Shown one piece after another: positions 16,849-25,954 of a stretch of DNA of 60,255 nt (within the stretch, counting starts at the first letter, position 1; the number at the start of each line of letters is the position of its first letter). Below the pieces are notes generated by a model, which was not told the origin of the DNA, ran no database searches, and saw nothing but the letters and a program-made list of their open reading frames with translations. This stretch comes from Paenibacillus tundrae (GTDB taxonomy: Bacteria; Bacillota; Bacilli; Paenibacillales; Paenibacillaceae): positions 1-60,255 of the forward strand of contig NZ_JAUSTI010000025.1 of assembly GCF_030812775.1 (NCBI RefSeq). The letters are read 5' to 3'. The position numbers and the translations under genes were made by a program.

Positions 16849-17946
16849 TTACTTTTCAGCCGCTACTCCACTGAATGGCGTTGCACCTTTAGGAAGCACT
16901 TCTTTGTACGTGAATGGGAACTCTGGGAATCCTTCAGCATATGCCGTGTACTCATACAGTTGGAAGAACACGACAATACCGGTTGGCGTAACGTAGAAGT
17001 CCTGATCTTTGTTCAGACCAGTATATCCATCTAGGTAACCGCCACGTGCTTTAAGCTGAGTCCCTACTTTTTTGCCAAGCGTATCACGCATCGCTGCATT
17101 GTTTTGAAGCACATCATTCAGCGTCAGTTCCTTACCCGTTTCTAGATCAAACGTGTGTCCTGTACGGAACGTCATGCCATGAGCTCCCGCGTAGTCTTCA
17201 TAGCGCTGTGTAATGAGTCCCAGCACGCCATTTTCGTTATATGTCACAACATATGTGCTCTCAAAAGCGTATGGGCGATTCGCAGTGGCAGCTCCATATT
17301 CACTAGCTTGCTTCTTGAAGTCTGCTACAAATGCATCAGCCTCACCCTTGAGCACTTTATTGATTGCCGCTTCAGCTTTGTCATTGCCAAGTCCACTTAC
17401 TTGTGGATATTGAATATCCACCTCAGCATTTTTCACATTCGCTTTCACTGTAGCTGCTTTTACCGTTACATTGTTCTGCTTCACCTTGCTAAGTGTTAAC
17501 GTCTTCGCTTGCCCATTCCAGCTTCCCTGAACACCCAGATAATCTCTCATCGCTGAGAAAGGAATGTATAACCGCCCTTGAATCAGCTTCGCCTCAACGC
17601 CCGGATAGTAATTGTTCACTCTAAGCATTGGTGATCCATCAGCTAGACTAATTTTCATCTTGTTGTTAGCTGCGGTCAGTGTATACTCTTTGTTCTTCGC
17701 ATCATATGTTAACGTTCCGCCTGCAACGTCTTTGACCGCAGTTAGAGATACCCATGTAGATCCACCCTGTAGAAGCCCTTTTTGAGTCAACGTTTTACCT
17801 GCCGATTTCAGTGTTACTTCAATAGGTGCCGTCACTTTGGATGAGACAGAAGCCGCTTGAACCGAACTTTCTTGCCACCCTGCTCCACTACCTACAATAA
17901 TTCCAGCTGCCAGCAACGCACTTGTCCATTTCTTCCATGATGTCAT
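16849..17946 (-). CDS. Exported protein: copper-amine-oxidase-N-like plus DUF4163/DUF3298 domains
   Basis: A 365-residue exported protein. A signal peptide (about 1-32, ending in VQA-A) is followed by a domain like the copper amine oxidase N-terminal stalk common in Paenibacillus surface proteins (about 40-155; RLYIPFSAMRDYLGV), then a DUF4163 region (about 160-245) and a C-terminal DUF3298/RsiV-like part with GAHG and the pattern FDLETGKELTLNDVL (about 250-355). RsiV-type domains can sense lysozyme, but no anti-sigma segment or transmembrane helix is seen, so it is not an RsiV. A GGAGAGGAG site precedes the ATG. Function unknown; cell-wall location inferred. Confidence 0.8.
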   Translation of the reverse strand: MTSWKKWTSALLAAGIIVGSGAGWQESSVQAASVSSKVTAPIEVTLKSAGKTLTQKGLLQGGSTWVSLTAVKDVAGGTLTYDAKNKEYTLTAANNKMKISLADGSPMLRVNNYYPGVEAKLIQGRLYIPFSAMRDYLGVQGSWNGQAKTLTLSKVKQNNVTVKAATVKANVKNAEVDIQYPQVSGLGNDKAEAAINKVLKGEADAFVADFKKQASEYGAATANRPYAFESTYVVTYNENGVLGLITQRYEDYAGAHGMTFRTGHTFDLETGKELTLNDVLQNNAAMRDTLGKKVGTQLKARGGYLDGYTGLNKDQDFYVTPTGIVVFFQLYEYTAYAEGFPEFPFTYKEVLPKGATPFSGVAAEK

Positions 17947-18291
17947 ATATAAAAACTCCTCTCCATAATTCGCACTAAGGGTTCATTGCGTATGTATGTT
18001 GAACGGAAATGTCTCATACGCTCACCTCTTTATTATAATTAACCCATTTGAGGAAAGGTTTACAGCTCCAGTTACAATCTTGACGATTAGCTTCTAATAA
18101 ATTGCACCGAAAATGACCGTTTTGTCACGAACATATATACAAAAAAGATACCAAATGAACAATTAACAGCGTCCAACCCATCCAAAATTCATTAAACAAC
18201 ATCAGTAAACTCACCGATAATATGAATTAGGGTTAACCCGCACACATCTTGAAAAAAAGACAATATGAGAAGAGGAAAGAGGAAACGTCGT
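17947..18291. other. Divergent intergenic region
   Basis: About 345 AT-rich bp between two outward-pointing exported-protein genes. Presumably it contains both promoters, but no convincing -35/-10 pair was found. Confidence 0.4.
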
Positions 18292-20226
18292 ATGATTATT
18301 AGGAAATGTATTGCCCTGTTGTTGATCTGTTCCCTATTGCTCACAATCCATCCCGAGACTGGACATTCAGCAGCAGCTACAGAAGGTAGCAAGGACAAAG
18401 TAAGACACCGCACAACCTACATATTTGATGAAAGACAACAGCAAGTCACTGTACGAACAACGGTAATTAGCTATGACACAGGTATGAAAAAGGTTAAAGA
18501 GTATGATTTCACTGACTCATCGTTGCAGCCCTCTTCATATCGATTCACATCGACGAACGGATTCAACCAACAAGACGGTGTTGTCGTAGACACCCCACAA
18601 GGTTTGAAGGCTTATACATTAGCCTACCTGAACACAGGTGCCGTCATTTATGAATATGACTATGCCTCCATTAAGCTTCGCAAAATCACAGAGATCAAAT
18701 CCACCAAATGGCTCAAACTTTGGGCCACACAAGGGCTGTACTCCGTAAGATCGGATAACGGTGATACGCAGTACTATTCCCTTGTAGATAACAAGCGAGT
18801 TTTATCTAATGGCAGCATTATTACGAGCCAAGATGTGACAGATACTAAATACAGTACAAATCATTCAATTTCGTCCACACCTCTTGGTGTATACTGCCCT
18901 GACGCAAAATTCACCAGTTGTTTTACCCTCTTATTTGGCGGATTAAAGGGGAGCCCCGTGAAAGTAACCAAAAATGACATTGTGTACGACACCAAACAAC
19001 CCGTCTCCAGTAAGACCTTTATAGCAGGAGACACAAAAATTAAGTGGACTAGCACTTACAAAGAACAGACCTACCGTGCGGTTGTAGAAGGGATTCGCGG
19101 CGGGAAAACGACCTCCCTTTTTAAAGGCGAAGTCAGAGATGTCAAAACGTTCGTCTCACCTAATCTTAAGTATTTGGTACTGATCGCTGATCCCTCGATG
19201 GGAATTAAGAAAACCAAGGCAAGCAAAGTGCTTGTATATGATCTCAAAACGTTGAAGCAGGTTCGATCCTACGAAAGCTTGTACCGGGCGAGCGTGGAAA
19301 GAATACAATGGGCCTCAGATGATTTGTATGTCATCGATTATTATTTCTCTAACCCACAGGCATACCCACCTTCCTTCTACTATATTCCGGAAGGAAAACA
19401 CTTTAAGATTGAGTACAGTCAATACAGAGATTGGGTGAATTATTGGGACTCCTTCTCATATGAAGGCATGTTCTTTTTAACACTACCTGTAGCAATCACC
19501 TCTGGTGAAGGTGTGCTTCGTTATAATGGACAACCTACGTTCTACATGAATGGCTTATATTATGTTCCTTTAGAGGAGTTCACGAATGCCTTCCATATTA
19601 AATATGAAATTCAAGGAGGAGACCTGTTATTTGAGCGGAATAGCAGAACCAGTAAGCTAGCCGTGAGTCAAAGCAAGCAACAGGTTGTCGGAGGTAAGGT
19701 TTATCTTCCACTCGGGCAATGGAATAAGGATCTCGGACTTAAAGTATCTATTGCAAGCAAACATGTCATGAATACCGAGCTACAATTCAGCGATGAGGAA
19801 CGTAAAACGGATGCTGCCATGACACCTGCACCACTCGCGTATCGAGCAACTGTGGAAGAGGTGAAGCAGGTAGCCGGGGAATCTGCTTCTTTTGTAGGTA
19901 CTCAACCTTATGAGACGAGCAATCCTGATCGTGCTGCATTTCGAAATATAGAAGTTGTGCTGAACCACAATCGCACGTTACGAATTCGGATGCAGAATTA
20001 TAAGAATAATGGAGAAATGCTCCATGTGAAGATATTAAGCAACGATTACAGTAAAGTGTTAATGGACATTCCCGTGGATATGCTCAATAGATACGAGGCA
20101 ACATCCACCGCTATACCAACCGATGTATTGGACAACGGAGTAGCAACCATCGCCATTCCTTACAATCCAGAGGTGTATCTTGCATACAAGCTGCAACTAC
20201 CGGTCTTTGACCCTAATCGATTCTAA
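18292..20226 (+). CDS. Large secreted protein with a copper-amine-oxidase-N-like segment
   Basis: A 644-residue protein I cannot name. The N-terminus is a signal peptide (about 1-25; IRKCIALLLICSLLLTI). Residues 30-370 contain repeated beta-strand patterns resembling a propeller-type repeat (inference). Around 400-480 a segment (RYNGQPTFYMNGLYYVPLEE, VGGKVYLPLGQWNKDLGL) matches the stalk domain of copper amine oxidase N-terminal type. The tail is another beta region. The start at 18292 has AAGAGG in front; the in-frame ATG at 18265 has no ribosome site. It ends at a terminator shared with the SIMPL gene. Confidence 0.75.
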   Translation: MIIRKCIALLLICSLLLTIHPETGHSAAATEGSKDKVRHRTTYIFDERQQQVTVRTTVISYDTGMKKVKEYDFTDSSLQPSSYRFTSTNGFNQQDGVVVDTPQGLKAYTLAYLNTGAVIYEYDYASIKLRKITEIKSTKWLKLWATQGLYSVRSDNGDTQYYSLVDNKRVLSNGSIITSQDVTDTKYSTNHSISSTPLGVYCPDAKFTSCFTLLFGGLKGSPVKVTKNDIVYDTKQPVSSKTFIAGDTKIKWTSTYKEQTYRAVVEGIRGGKTTSLFKGEVRDVKTFVSPNLKYLVLIADPSMGIKKTKASKVLVYDLKTLKQVRSYESLYRASVERIQWASDDLYVIDYYFSNPQAYPPSFYYIPEGKHFKIEYSQYRDWVNYWDSFSYEGMFFLTLPVAITSGEGVLRYNGQPTFYMNGLYYVPLEEFTNAFHIKYEIQGGDLLFERNSRTSKLAVSQSKQQVVGGKVYLPLGQWNKDLGLKVSIASKHVMNTELQFSDEERKTDAAMTPAPLAYRATVEEVKQVAGESASFVGTQPYETSNPDRAAFRNIEVVLNHNRTLRIRMQNYKNNGEMLHVKILSNDYSKVLMDIPVDMLNRYEATSTAIPTDVLDNGVATIAIPYNPEVYLAYKLQLPVFDPNRF

Positions 20227-20258
20227 GCTATTAGCAATTCACTTATTAAAATAAAGAA

Positions 20259-20296
20259 AAGCGACCAGCTGCCTCAGAGCAGGTGGTCGCTTGTTT
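20259..20296. terminator. Bidirectional terminator
   Basis: A 12-bp GC-rich stem with one mismatch (GCGACCAGCTGC and GCAGGTGGTCGC), extended by A-T pairs so both strands have T-rich tails. It lies between two converging genes. Confidence 0.8.
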
Positions 20297-20327
20297 ATAC
20301 AAAATCCCTAAATATGAACAACGTATC

Positions 20328-21080
20328 TTATTTCATCTCATATGTGATGTTCAGTGTAGTACTTACTTTAACCTGACCGGTTTCAATTTCAGTACCAGCT
20401 GCGGTATCTGTAGCTTTGGACATTAAACTCTCCGATGCATAGAACACAGGAACGTTAGCATCAGGCTGGCTCACAGATAATACTGCCCCCAGTTGACGTT
20501 TAACCGCCTTTGCAATCGCTCCAGCTTTTACATCCGCGTTAGCTACAGCCTTCTCAATCACTTGAGATTCATAGTTCTCTGGATTCTCTACCGTAAAACG
20601 TACATTTTCAATGTTATTCGCGCCAGCTTGGGAAACTGCATCCAACAACTCACCGATCTTATCCATCTCACGATAGGTTACTGTCAATGTGTGATGAGCC
20701 GTGTACCCTTTTACTTGCTGTCCATCTTTTTCACTGTATGTGTAGTTAGGTTGCACATAAAATTGGCTTGTTTGAATGTCATTTTCACTGATTTTCCACG
20801 TATTCTTCAGCAAATTTGTTACCTTTTGGATTTTAGCTGCGTTTGCCTTTTGAGCTGATGCCGCTGTTTCCGCTGTACTATTTACCCCGATGGATAGATA
20901 AGCGATGTCCGGTTTCACCTGAATTTCACCTTTACCAACAACATTAATTACATTCTGCTGTACGCCTTGAACCTCAGCAGCATATGCATAATTCCCTGGA
21001 GCAACCCAAGCTGTTCCTCCAACCAATAGTGTACTTGCCACCAGTACCGCACCAAGCGGTCTCATCCATTGTTTGCCCAT
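20328..21080 (-). CDS. SIMPL domain (DUF541) exported protein
   Basis: A 250-residue exported protein. A signal peptide ends near residue 34 (AYAAE). The rest is one SIMPL/DUF541 domain: VVGKGEIQVKPDIAYLSIGV, then TAETAASAQKANA, and the strand QVSTTLNITYE-like C-terminal end. Family members form large ring oligomers in the periplasm or outside the cell; their job is unsettled (oxidative stress in some Gram-negatives). AGGAGG precedes the ATG. It appears monocistronic. Confidence 0.88.
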   Translation of the reverse strand: MGKQWMRPLGAVLVASTLLVGGTAWVAPGNYAYAAEVQGVQQNVINVVGKGEIQVKPDIAYLSIGVNSTAETAASAQKANAAKIQKVTNLLKNTWKISENDIQTSQFYVQPNYTYSEKDGQQVKGYTAHHTLTVTYREMDKIGELLDAVSQAGANNIENVRFTVENPENYESQVIEKAVANADVKAGAIAKAVKRQLGAVLSVSQPDANVPVFYASESLMSKATDTAAGTEIETGQVKVSTTLNITYEMK

Positions 21081-21182
21081 GACCGTAGCCTCCTTGTAGT
21101 TAACATCTCAAATTCAAAGTGATTTGATACCTTAACAGACGGAGCTAATTCCAAAATGTTGCATTGCTTGACCCTGAAACGC

Positions 21183-21204
21183 AAAAAAGCCCCTTTCGGG
21201 ACTT
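21183..21204 (-). terminator. Terminator of the glk-rapZ-yvcK-whiA-crh operon
   Basis: On the minus strand AAGTCCC, loop GAAA, GGGGCTT, then six T. Confidence 0.8.
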
Positions 21205-21225
21205 CTTCATTCGTTCAGTCATATC

Positions 21226-21495
21226 TTATTGGTTTTCAAGCTCTTCTTTGCTAACCAGACTAACTAAAGCGTTTACAGCCTGTTCGGCGTCCGCGCCTTC
21301 AGCACTAATATGGATTTCTGTACCCGTACTGATTGCAAGACTCATGATCCCCATGATACTTTTTGCATTTACTTTCTTGTCGTCCTTCTCGACGAACACT
21401 TCAGATGAGTACTTATTCGCCTCTTGAACGAACAGTGCCGCAGGTCTGGCATGGAGACCCGTTTTCAAACGGACAACTACCGGGTGCTTTGTCAT
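21226..21495 (-). CDS. crh: HPr-family protein at the crh locus, with His15 and Ser46
   Basis: An 89-residue protein placed exactly where crh lies in Bacillus, behind whiA. Crh of B. subtilis has Gln15 and cannot carry PTS phosphate. Here residue 15 is His in GLHARPAALF, as in true HPr, and Ser46 in NAKSIMGIMS, the HprK target, is also present. The remainder (FVQEANKYSSEVFVEKDDKK) is clearly Crh-like. It may therefore serve both as phosphocarrier and as CcpA co-repressor, or simply be HPr. Position argues for crh, residue 15 for HPr; the symbol is given by locus. Confidence 0.85.
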   Translation of the reverse strand: MTKHPVVVRLKTGLHARPAALFVQEANKYSSEVFVEKDDKKVNAKSIMGIMSLAISTGTEIHISAEGADAEQAVNALVSLVSKEELENQ

Positions 21496-21752
21496 AGAAA
21501 CTTACCCCCTATTATGAAATCTAGACATTAAATACACAATTATATTTATATAACATTATACCATTAACCCGTGCAGGACACTAGAAGAAAAAAACCAGTC
21601 AGGTATGAACTCACAATCAAGGACATTATATTGACACGGAATCACACTTCAGGACGCCGATCCCTGCTTCTCTGCACATGAGTTAATGTTGCCCAATAAC
21701 GGTTTAAAATACGAATAAATTAACCTAAGTAAGAGCTCCGGCTCCTAACAGC

Positions 21753-22691
21753 CTACCCCATCCGTTCATTACGAACCTTCTCGGCTAGCTCATCAATTTT
21801 ACGTAAACGATGGTTTACCCCCGATTTACTGACCGTCCCCTTCAACAACTCGCCAACTTCCTTCAAGTTAATATCAGGATGGGCAAGTCGCACTTCAGCC
21901 ACTTCACGCAGCTTCTCAGGTAAGGACTCTAGGCCAACTTCCTTTTGCAAAAGCTTGATGTTATCGATCTGTCTTACAGCAGCTCCAATGGTTTTGTTCA
22001 GGTTCGCCGTCTCACAGTTGACGATCCGATTCACGGAATTCCGCATATCGCGCATAATGCGAACATCTTCAAACTTAAACAAAGCTTGGTGTGCACCAAT
22101 GATGCTGAGCAGCTCAATAATCTTTTCGCCTTCCTTGATGTATAGGATGAATCCTTTTTTGCGTTCTATACACCGGGCATTAAGATGAAATTCATTGGCT
22201 AGATCAACCAAAGCTTGGCAGTGCTCCTCATACATTGATGCAATCTCTAGATGGTAGGAGGAACCCTCAGGGTTATTCACCGAGCCACCAGCCATGAAGG
22301 CACCGCGAAGATAAGCTCGTTTACAACAGTTTTTCCGAAGCAGCTCCTGATTAATTCCTGGCGTGAACAGAAAGCCCTCGGATACGATGTACAATTCCTT
22401 TAAAATCTCTTGTACCATGGTCGGAATACGAACAATATACACATTGTTCTTTTTCAGCCGCATTTTTTTGCGGACAAGCAATTCCGTATGCACTTGAAAA
22501 TGCTTTTTAAGCAGAGAGTATGCCCGTCTAGCAATAGCGGCATTCTCCGTCGAAATATCTAAGATCACTTTTTTATTCGATAACTGCACCGCACCAAGCA
22601 TACGGATGAGGGCTGAAAGTTCCGCCTTTTCGCAGCACGGTTCACTCTCAATCATCGTTAATTCTTTTTTGGTCTGTGCTGCAAACGACAT
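21753..22691 (-). CDS. whiA: DNA-binding protein WhiA
   Basis: A 312-residue protein with a LAGLIDADG-like homing-endonuclease fold that has lost its catalytic residues, plus a C-terminal helix-turn-helix (LAHPDINLKEVGELLKGTVS and on). In Streptomyces it is a sporulation regulator; in Bacillus it affects cell division and nucleoid structure. FAAQTKKELT at the start is typical. GAGGTGAAG lies before the ATG, 6 bp after the yvcK stop, so the two are coupled. crh follows after 257 bp. Confidence 0.96.
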   Translation of the reverse strand: MSFAAQTKKELTMIESEPCCEKAELSALIRMLGAVQLSNKKVILDISTENAAIARRAYSLLKKHFQVHTELLVRKKMRLKKNNVYIVRIPTMVQEILKELYIVSEGFLFTPGINQELLRKNCCKRAYLRGAFMAGGSVNNPEGSSYHLEIASMYEEHCQALVDLANEFHLNARCIERKKGFILYIKEGEKIIELLSIIGAHQALFKFEDVRIMRDMRNSVNRIVNCETANLNKTIGAAVRQIDNIKLLQKEVGLESLPEKLREVAEVRLAHPDINLKEVGELLKGTVSKSGVNHRLRKIDELAEKVRNERMG

Positions 22692-22697
22692 GGGACT

Positions 22698-23684
22698 TCA
22701 CCTCTTCCGTAACATCCAATTTTGTACAAGTTGATAGATGTGATGGCTGAGCTTGTCGGCATCATGACGAAGATAGGTACGGAATAGCACCAACGTATCT
22801 GCGACAACCTGATATCCAGAACTTTTCAGCACATTCATATCTAATACTACTGGTTTTGCTCCTTTTTCTGCATATCTATTCTGAACTTGCAGCGGAATTT
22901 CACCATTATTAACGATGACATAGTCAAAGAGCTGATGACCTATATGCTCATGAATCGCTTTGAGATGGTCACTCACGGTATAGTCATCGGTTTCTCCTGG
23001 CTGTGTCATAACATTGCATATAAACATTTTAACTGCGTCAGCCTCAACGACAGCTTCAGCTAATTTGGGTACAAGCAGATTCGGCAGAATACTCGTATAC
23101 AGACTACCTGGCCCAATCAATATCGCATCCGCTTGACGGATAGCCTCTACAGCCTCTGGCAACGGCTCCACGTGATCCGGTTCAAGAAAAACACGTTTAA
23201 TGCGCCCACCTGCTTCAGGGATTTTGGACTCGCCTGTAACAATTGATCCATCCTCCATCTCAGCATGTAGCACAACCGCCTGACCCGCTGCGGGAAGCAC
23301 CTCACCCCGAACAGCAAACACGCGGCTAAGTTCCCGCACTGCGGTTACGAAGTCGCCTGATATATCTGTCATTGCCGCCAAAATTAAATTCCCCAAGCTG
23401 TGGCCTGCAAGCCCCGCGCCTGTGTTGAAACGATAACTCAGCATATCCGAAAGCAGTGGCTCTACATCGGCTAGCGCCGTAAGTACGTTACGAATGTCGC
23501 CCGGAGGCGGCATATGCAACTCACTGCGCAGTATGCCTGAACTCCCACCGTCATCAGCAACCGTGACGATGGCCGTGATGTCTAGCGGCTTTTCTTTTAA
23601 ACCGCGCAGCATCACGGATAATCCGGTTCCCCCGCCCATAACTACAATTCTTGGACGTTCTCTTCGTGGTCCGGCTTCTTTCAT
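22698..23684 (-). CDS. yvcK: Gluconeogenesis factor YvcK/CofD-like
   Basis: A 328-residue UDP-sugar-binding protein needed for morphology and growth on gluconeogenic carbon sources. Nucleotide-binding GGGTGLSVMLRGLK near the N-terminus, VTVADDGGSSGILR, PPPGDIRNVL and GHSLGNL are diagnostic of the CofD/YvcK family. It lacks known enzymatic activity in Bacillus. Located 13 bp behind rapZ and 6 bp before whiA in the conserved rapZ-yvcK-whiA cluster. Confidence 0.96.
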   Translation of the reverse strand: MKEAGPRRERPRIVVMGGGTGLSVMLRGLKEKPLDITAIVTVADDGGSSGILRSELHMPPPGDIRNVLTALADVEPLLSDMLSYRFNTGAGLAGHSLGNLILAAMTDISGDFVTAVRELSRVFAVRGEVLPAAGQAVVLHAEMEDGSIVTGESKIPEAGGRIKRVFLEPDHVEPLPEAVEAIRQADAILIGPGSLYTSILPNLLVPKLAEAVVEADAVKMFICNVMTQPGETDDYTVSDHLKAIHEHIGHQLFDYVIVNNGEIPLQVQNRYAEKGAKPVVLDMNVLKSSGYQVVADTLVLFRTYLRHDADKLSHHIYQLVQNWMLRKR

Positions 23685-23697
23685 CCCTTCACCCTCT

Positions 23698-24597
23698 TCA
23701 ATGACGATCCCGGTCAGCGTCGCGATGGCTTACGGTAACAGCTTCAGTCTCGCTGCTTCCCAACATTTTGCCCAAATATTCCGATATTGCTACCGAACGA
23801 TGCTTGCCTCCGGTACAACCGATTCCAATAATAACCTGGCTCTTGCCTTCCTTCCGGTACTGCGGAATCAGGAAATGCAGCATATCCAGCAACTTCGTCA
23901 GAAAGGACTGTGTCTCTGGCCATTTCATAACGTATTCATATACGTCGCTGTTCTGTCCTGTATTTGGACGCAGATGGTCAATATAATGCGGGTTCGGTAA
24001 AAAACGAACATCAAATACCAGATCAGCATCAATCGGTATTCCGTATTTAAATCCAAATGACGTTATATTTACAGATAACATATGGCTCTCTAAATGAGAA
24101 AAACGGGATATAATCCGTTCCTTCAATTGAGCCGGTTTCATCGTGCTGGTATTGAGTACCTGGGTTGCGGAGTTTTTAAGCTCCTCCAGCATTTTGCGCT
24201 CAAGCCGGATACCGTCCAGCGGCATTCCTTCCGGAGCTAAAGGATGTCTACGTCTGCTCTCTTTATAGCGCTGAACAAGGACAGAATCTGTAGCATCCAG
24301 GAATAAAATTTCACAATGGATGGTAAAATGATCTTTAATGTAGTTCAACGACTCGGACAACGCTGTGAAAAATTCACGACCTCTCAAGTCAATAACGAGA
24401 GCGACCTTGCCAATCTTACCATTGGACTGCTCGATCAATTCTGCGAATTTTGGAATCAGCACGGGTGGTAGATTATCTACACAGAAGAAGCCAAGGTCTT
24501 CCAAGCTCTGAACTGCAATGGTCTTTCCCGCCCCGGACATACCCGTAATGATAATGAGCGTGGCGCCTGTGTTCGGTGAAACTTCACCTTCAAGCAT
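23698..24597 (-). CDS. rapZ: RNase adapter/nucleotide-binding protein RapZ (YvcJ)
   Basis: A 299-residue P-loop protein. Walker A is GMSGAGKT at 19-26; the C-terminal half carries IGIGCTGGKHRSVAI, typical of RapZ. In E. coli it binds a small RNA and controls GlmS; in B. subtilis YvcJ hydrolyses nucleotides and affects competence, so the RNA role is not established in Firmicutes. AAGGAGGGG precedes the ATG. It starts 50 bp after glk and shares its operon. Confidence 0.95.
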   Translation of the reverse strand: MLEGEVSPNTGATLIIITGMSGAGKTIAVQSLEDLGFFCVDNLPPVLIPKFAELIEQSNGKIGKVALVIDLRGREFFTALSESLNYIKDHFTIHCEILFLDATDSVLVQRYKESRRRHPLAPEGMPLDGIRLERKMLEELKNSATQVLNTSTMKPAQLKERIISRFSHLESHMLSVNITSFGFKYGIPIDADLVFDVRFLPNPHYIDHLRPNTGQNSDVYEYVMKWPETQSFLTKLLDMLHFLIPQYRKEGKSQVIIGIGCTGGKHRSVAISEYLGKMLGSSETEAVTVSHRDADRDRH

Positions 24598-24647
24598 ATA
24601 TGTCCCCTCCTTATCATATTGCTGTCGGTTTATACTGTTACAGTGGA

Positions 24648-25598
24648 CTAGGAACGCAAGAGAAGACCTGCTGCACCAACAATACCTGCATCATTGCCAA
24701 GCGTAGCTTCCAGAATCTTCACGCCGCCCTGCAGCGGTTCTGGGGTTAATTGAGCAAATACCGTACGGATCTCGTCAAACAGGAAATCACCCGCTTTGGA
24801 TACGCCGCCGCCAATAATGAACACTTCCGGATTAATAACAGCCGCTACTGTAGCCATCGATTTACCTAGGTAGAAAGCAGCACGATTAACGATCCGCAGT
24901 GCCACTTCATCACCCGCTTTAGCAGCATCGAATACTTCCTTCGCAGCGATCCGATCAACAAGAGCAAGCGAAGTATGATCCCCACGCTCGACAGCATCCT
25001 TCGCCATACGGATAATACCCGTTGCAGACGATACCGTCTCTAAACATCCCATTTTGCCACAACCACACTTAATTGCTTCCAGATCAGGTACAACATTAAT
25101 ATGTCCCAGTTCACCCGCCATACCGGAGAACCCCTGATATATTCTGCCGTTCAAGATCAAGCCGCCGCCAACGCCTGTACCCAGCGTGTAACATACACAG
25201 TTATCTACACCTTTGCCGGCACCCGCCCAAGCTTCGCCAAGCGCCGCAACATTGGCATCATTATCTATTTTGACTGGCTTGCCCAGACGTTCTTCCAGAA
25301 TCGAACGAATAGGTACATTCCGAAATCCAATGTTAGGGGCAAGGACAATAATTCCCTCACGTACATTCGTGAACCCGGCAACTCCAGCACCGACACCTTC
25401 AAGCTGTTCCCAGCTATACGGCGACTCGGCAACGATATGACGGACATACTTCTCGATGTTGGCGATAACCGTATCTACGCCCTTATCCACTTCTGTCGGT
25501 CCTTCATACGTATGCTTAAGTTGACCTTGATCATCGCATATACCGACCTTAATTGCTGTTCCGCCGAGATCGACCCCAACGTAGATTTTCTCAGACAT
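24648..25598 (-). CDS. glk: ROK family glucokinase
   Basis: A 316-residue kinase phosphorylating glucose on C6 with ATP. The phosphate loop VGVDLGGTAIKVGI (7-20), the ROK zinc motif CGCGKMGCLE, and sugar-binding GELGHI are present. The ATG at 25598 has AAAGGTGG 8 bases upstream; an in-frame GTG four codons earlier overlaps it. It is the first gene of the run glk-rapZ-yvcK-whiA-crh and has a good sigma-A promoter. In B. subtilis glk lies elsewhere, so the linkage is noteworthy. Confidence 0.95.
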   Translation of the reverse strand: MSEKIYVGVDLGGTAIKVGICDDQGQLKHTYEGPTEVDKGVDTVIANIEKYVRHIVAESPYSWEQLEGVGAGVAGFTNVREGIIVLAPNIGFRNVPIRSILEERLGKPVKIDNDANVAALGEAWAGAGKGVDNCVCYTLGTGVGGGLILNGRIYQGFSGMAGELGHINVVPDLEAIKCGCGKMGCLETVSSATGIIRMAKDAVERGDHTSLALVDRIAAKEVFDAAKAGDEVALRIVNRAAFYLGKSMATVAAVINPEVFIIGGGVSKAGDFLFDEIRTVFAQLTPEPLQGGVKILEATLGNDAGIVGAAGLLLRS

Positions 25599-25646
25599 GC
25601 TGCAAGCCACCTTTATCTATCTAAAATAGTTTAATCCTACGTACCA

Positions 25647-25675
25647 ACTATAATTGAAGGATACGCCTGGGTCAA
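25647..25675 (-). promoter_or_regulatory. Sigma-A promoter of glk operon
   Basis: On the minus strand TTGACC (25675-25670), 17-bp spacer, TATAGT (25652-25647), about 50 bp before the glk start. Confidence 0.75.
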
Positions 25676-25860
25676 GGACGATAAGACCTTTGCTATCTCC
25701 AGTCCTGACGCTATTGTGAACACTGTCACACCCTTTTCATGAATACGCATTCACCCTCTATGTTCTCTATCAAAACGCACCGCTTATACCTACCTCCTTA
25801 GTAGAGGAAGTCTCATCTAATCATATTGCATTTTGATTCGTTCCATTCGTAAAAGATGAC

Positions 25861-25887
25861 AGTTGTCACCTAAAAGTCATGACAACT
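25861..25887 (+). promoter_or_regulatory. Inverted repeat upstream of the ABC/two-component operon
   Basis: AGTTGTCA (25861-25868) and TGACAACT (25880-25887) are a perfect 8-bp dyad with 11-bp spacing, so the arms are about two helical turns apart. It lies 68 bp before the operon and no strong -35 is seen, as expected of an activator-dependent promoter. It is a candidate site for the regulator encoded at 28814-29416. Confidence 0.55.
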
Positions 25888-25954
25888 CTTACTAAAATCC
25901 TATGCCTTCGCCCTCTAAAATGAAGTTAGATCAAAACGAAGGACGTGAGTACAG

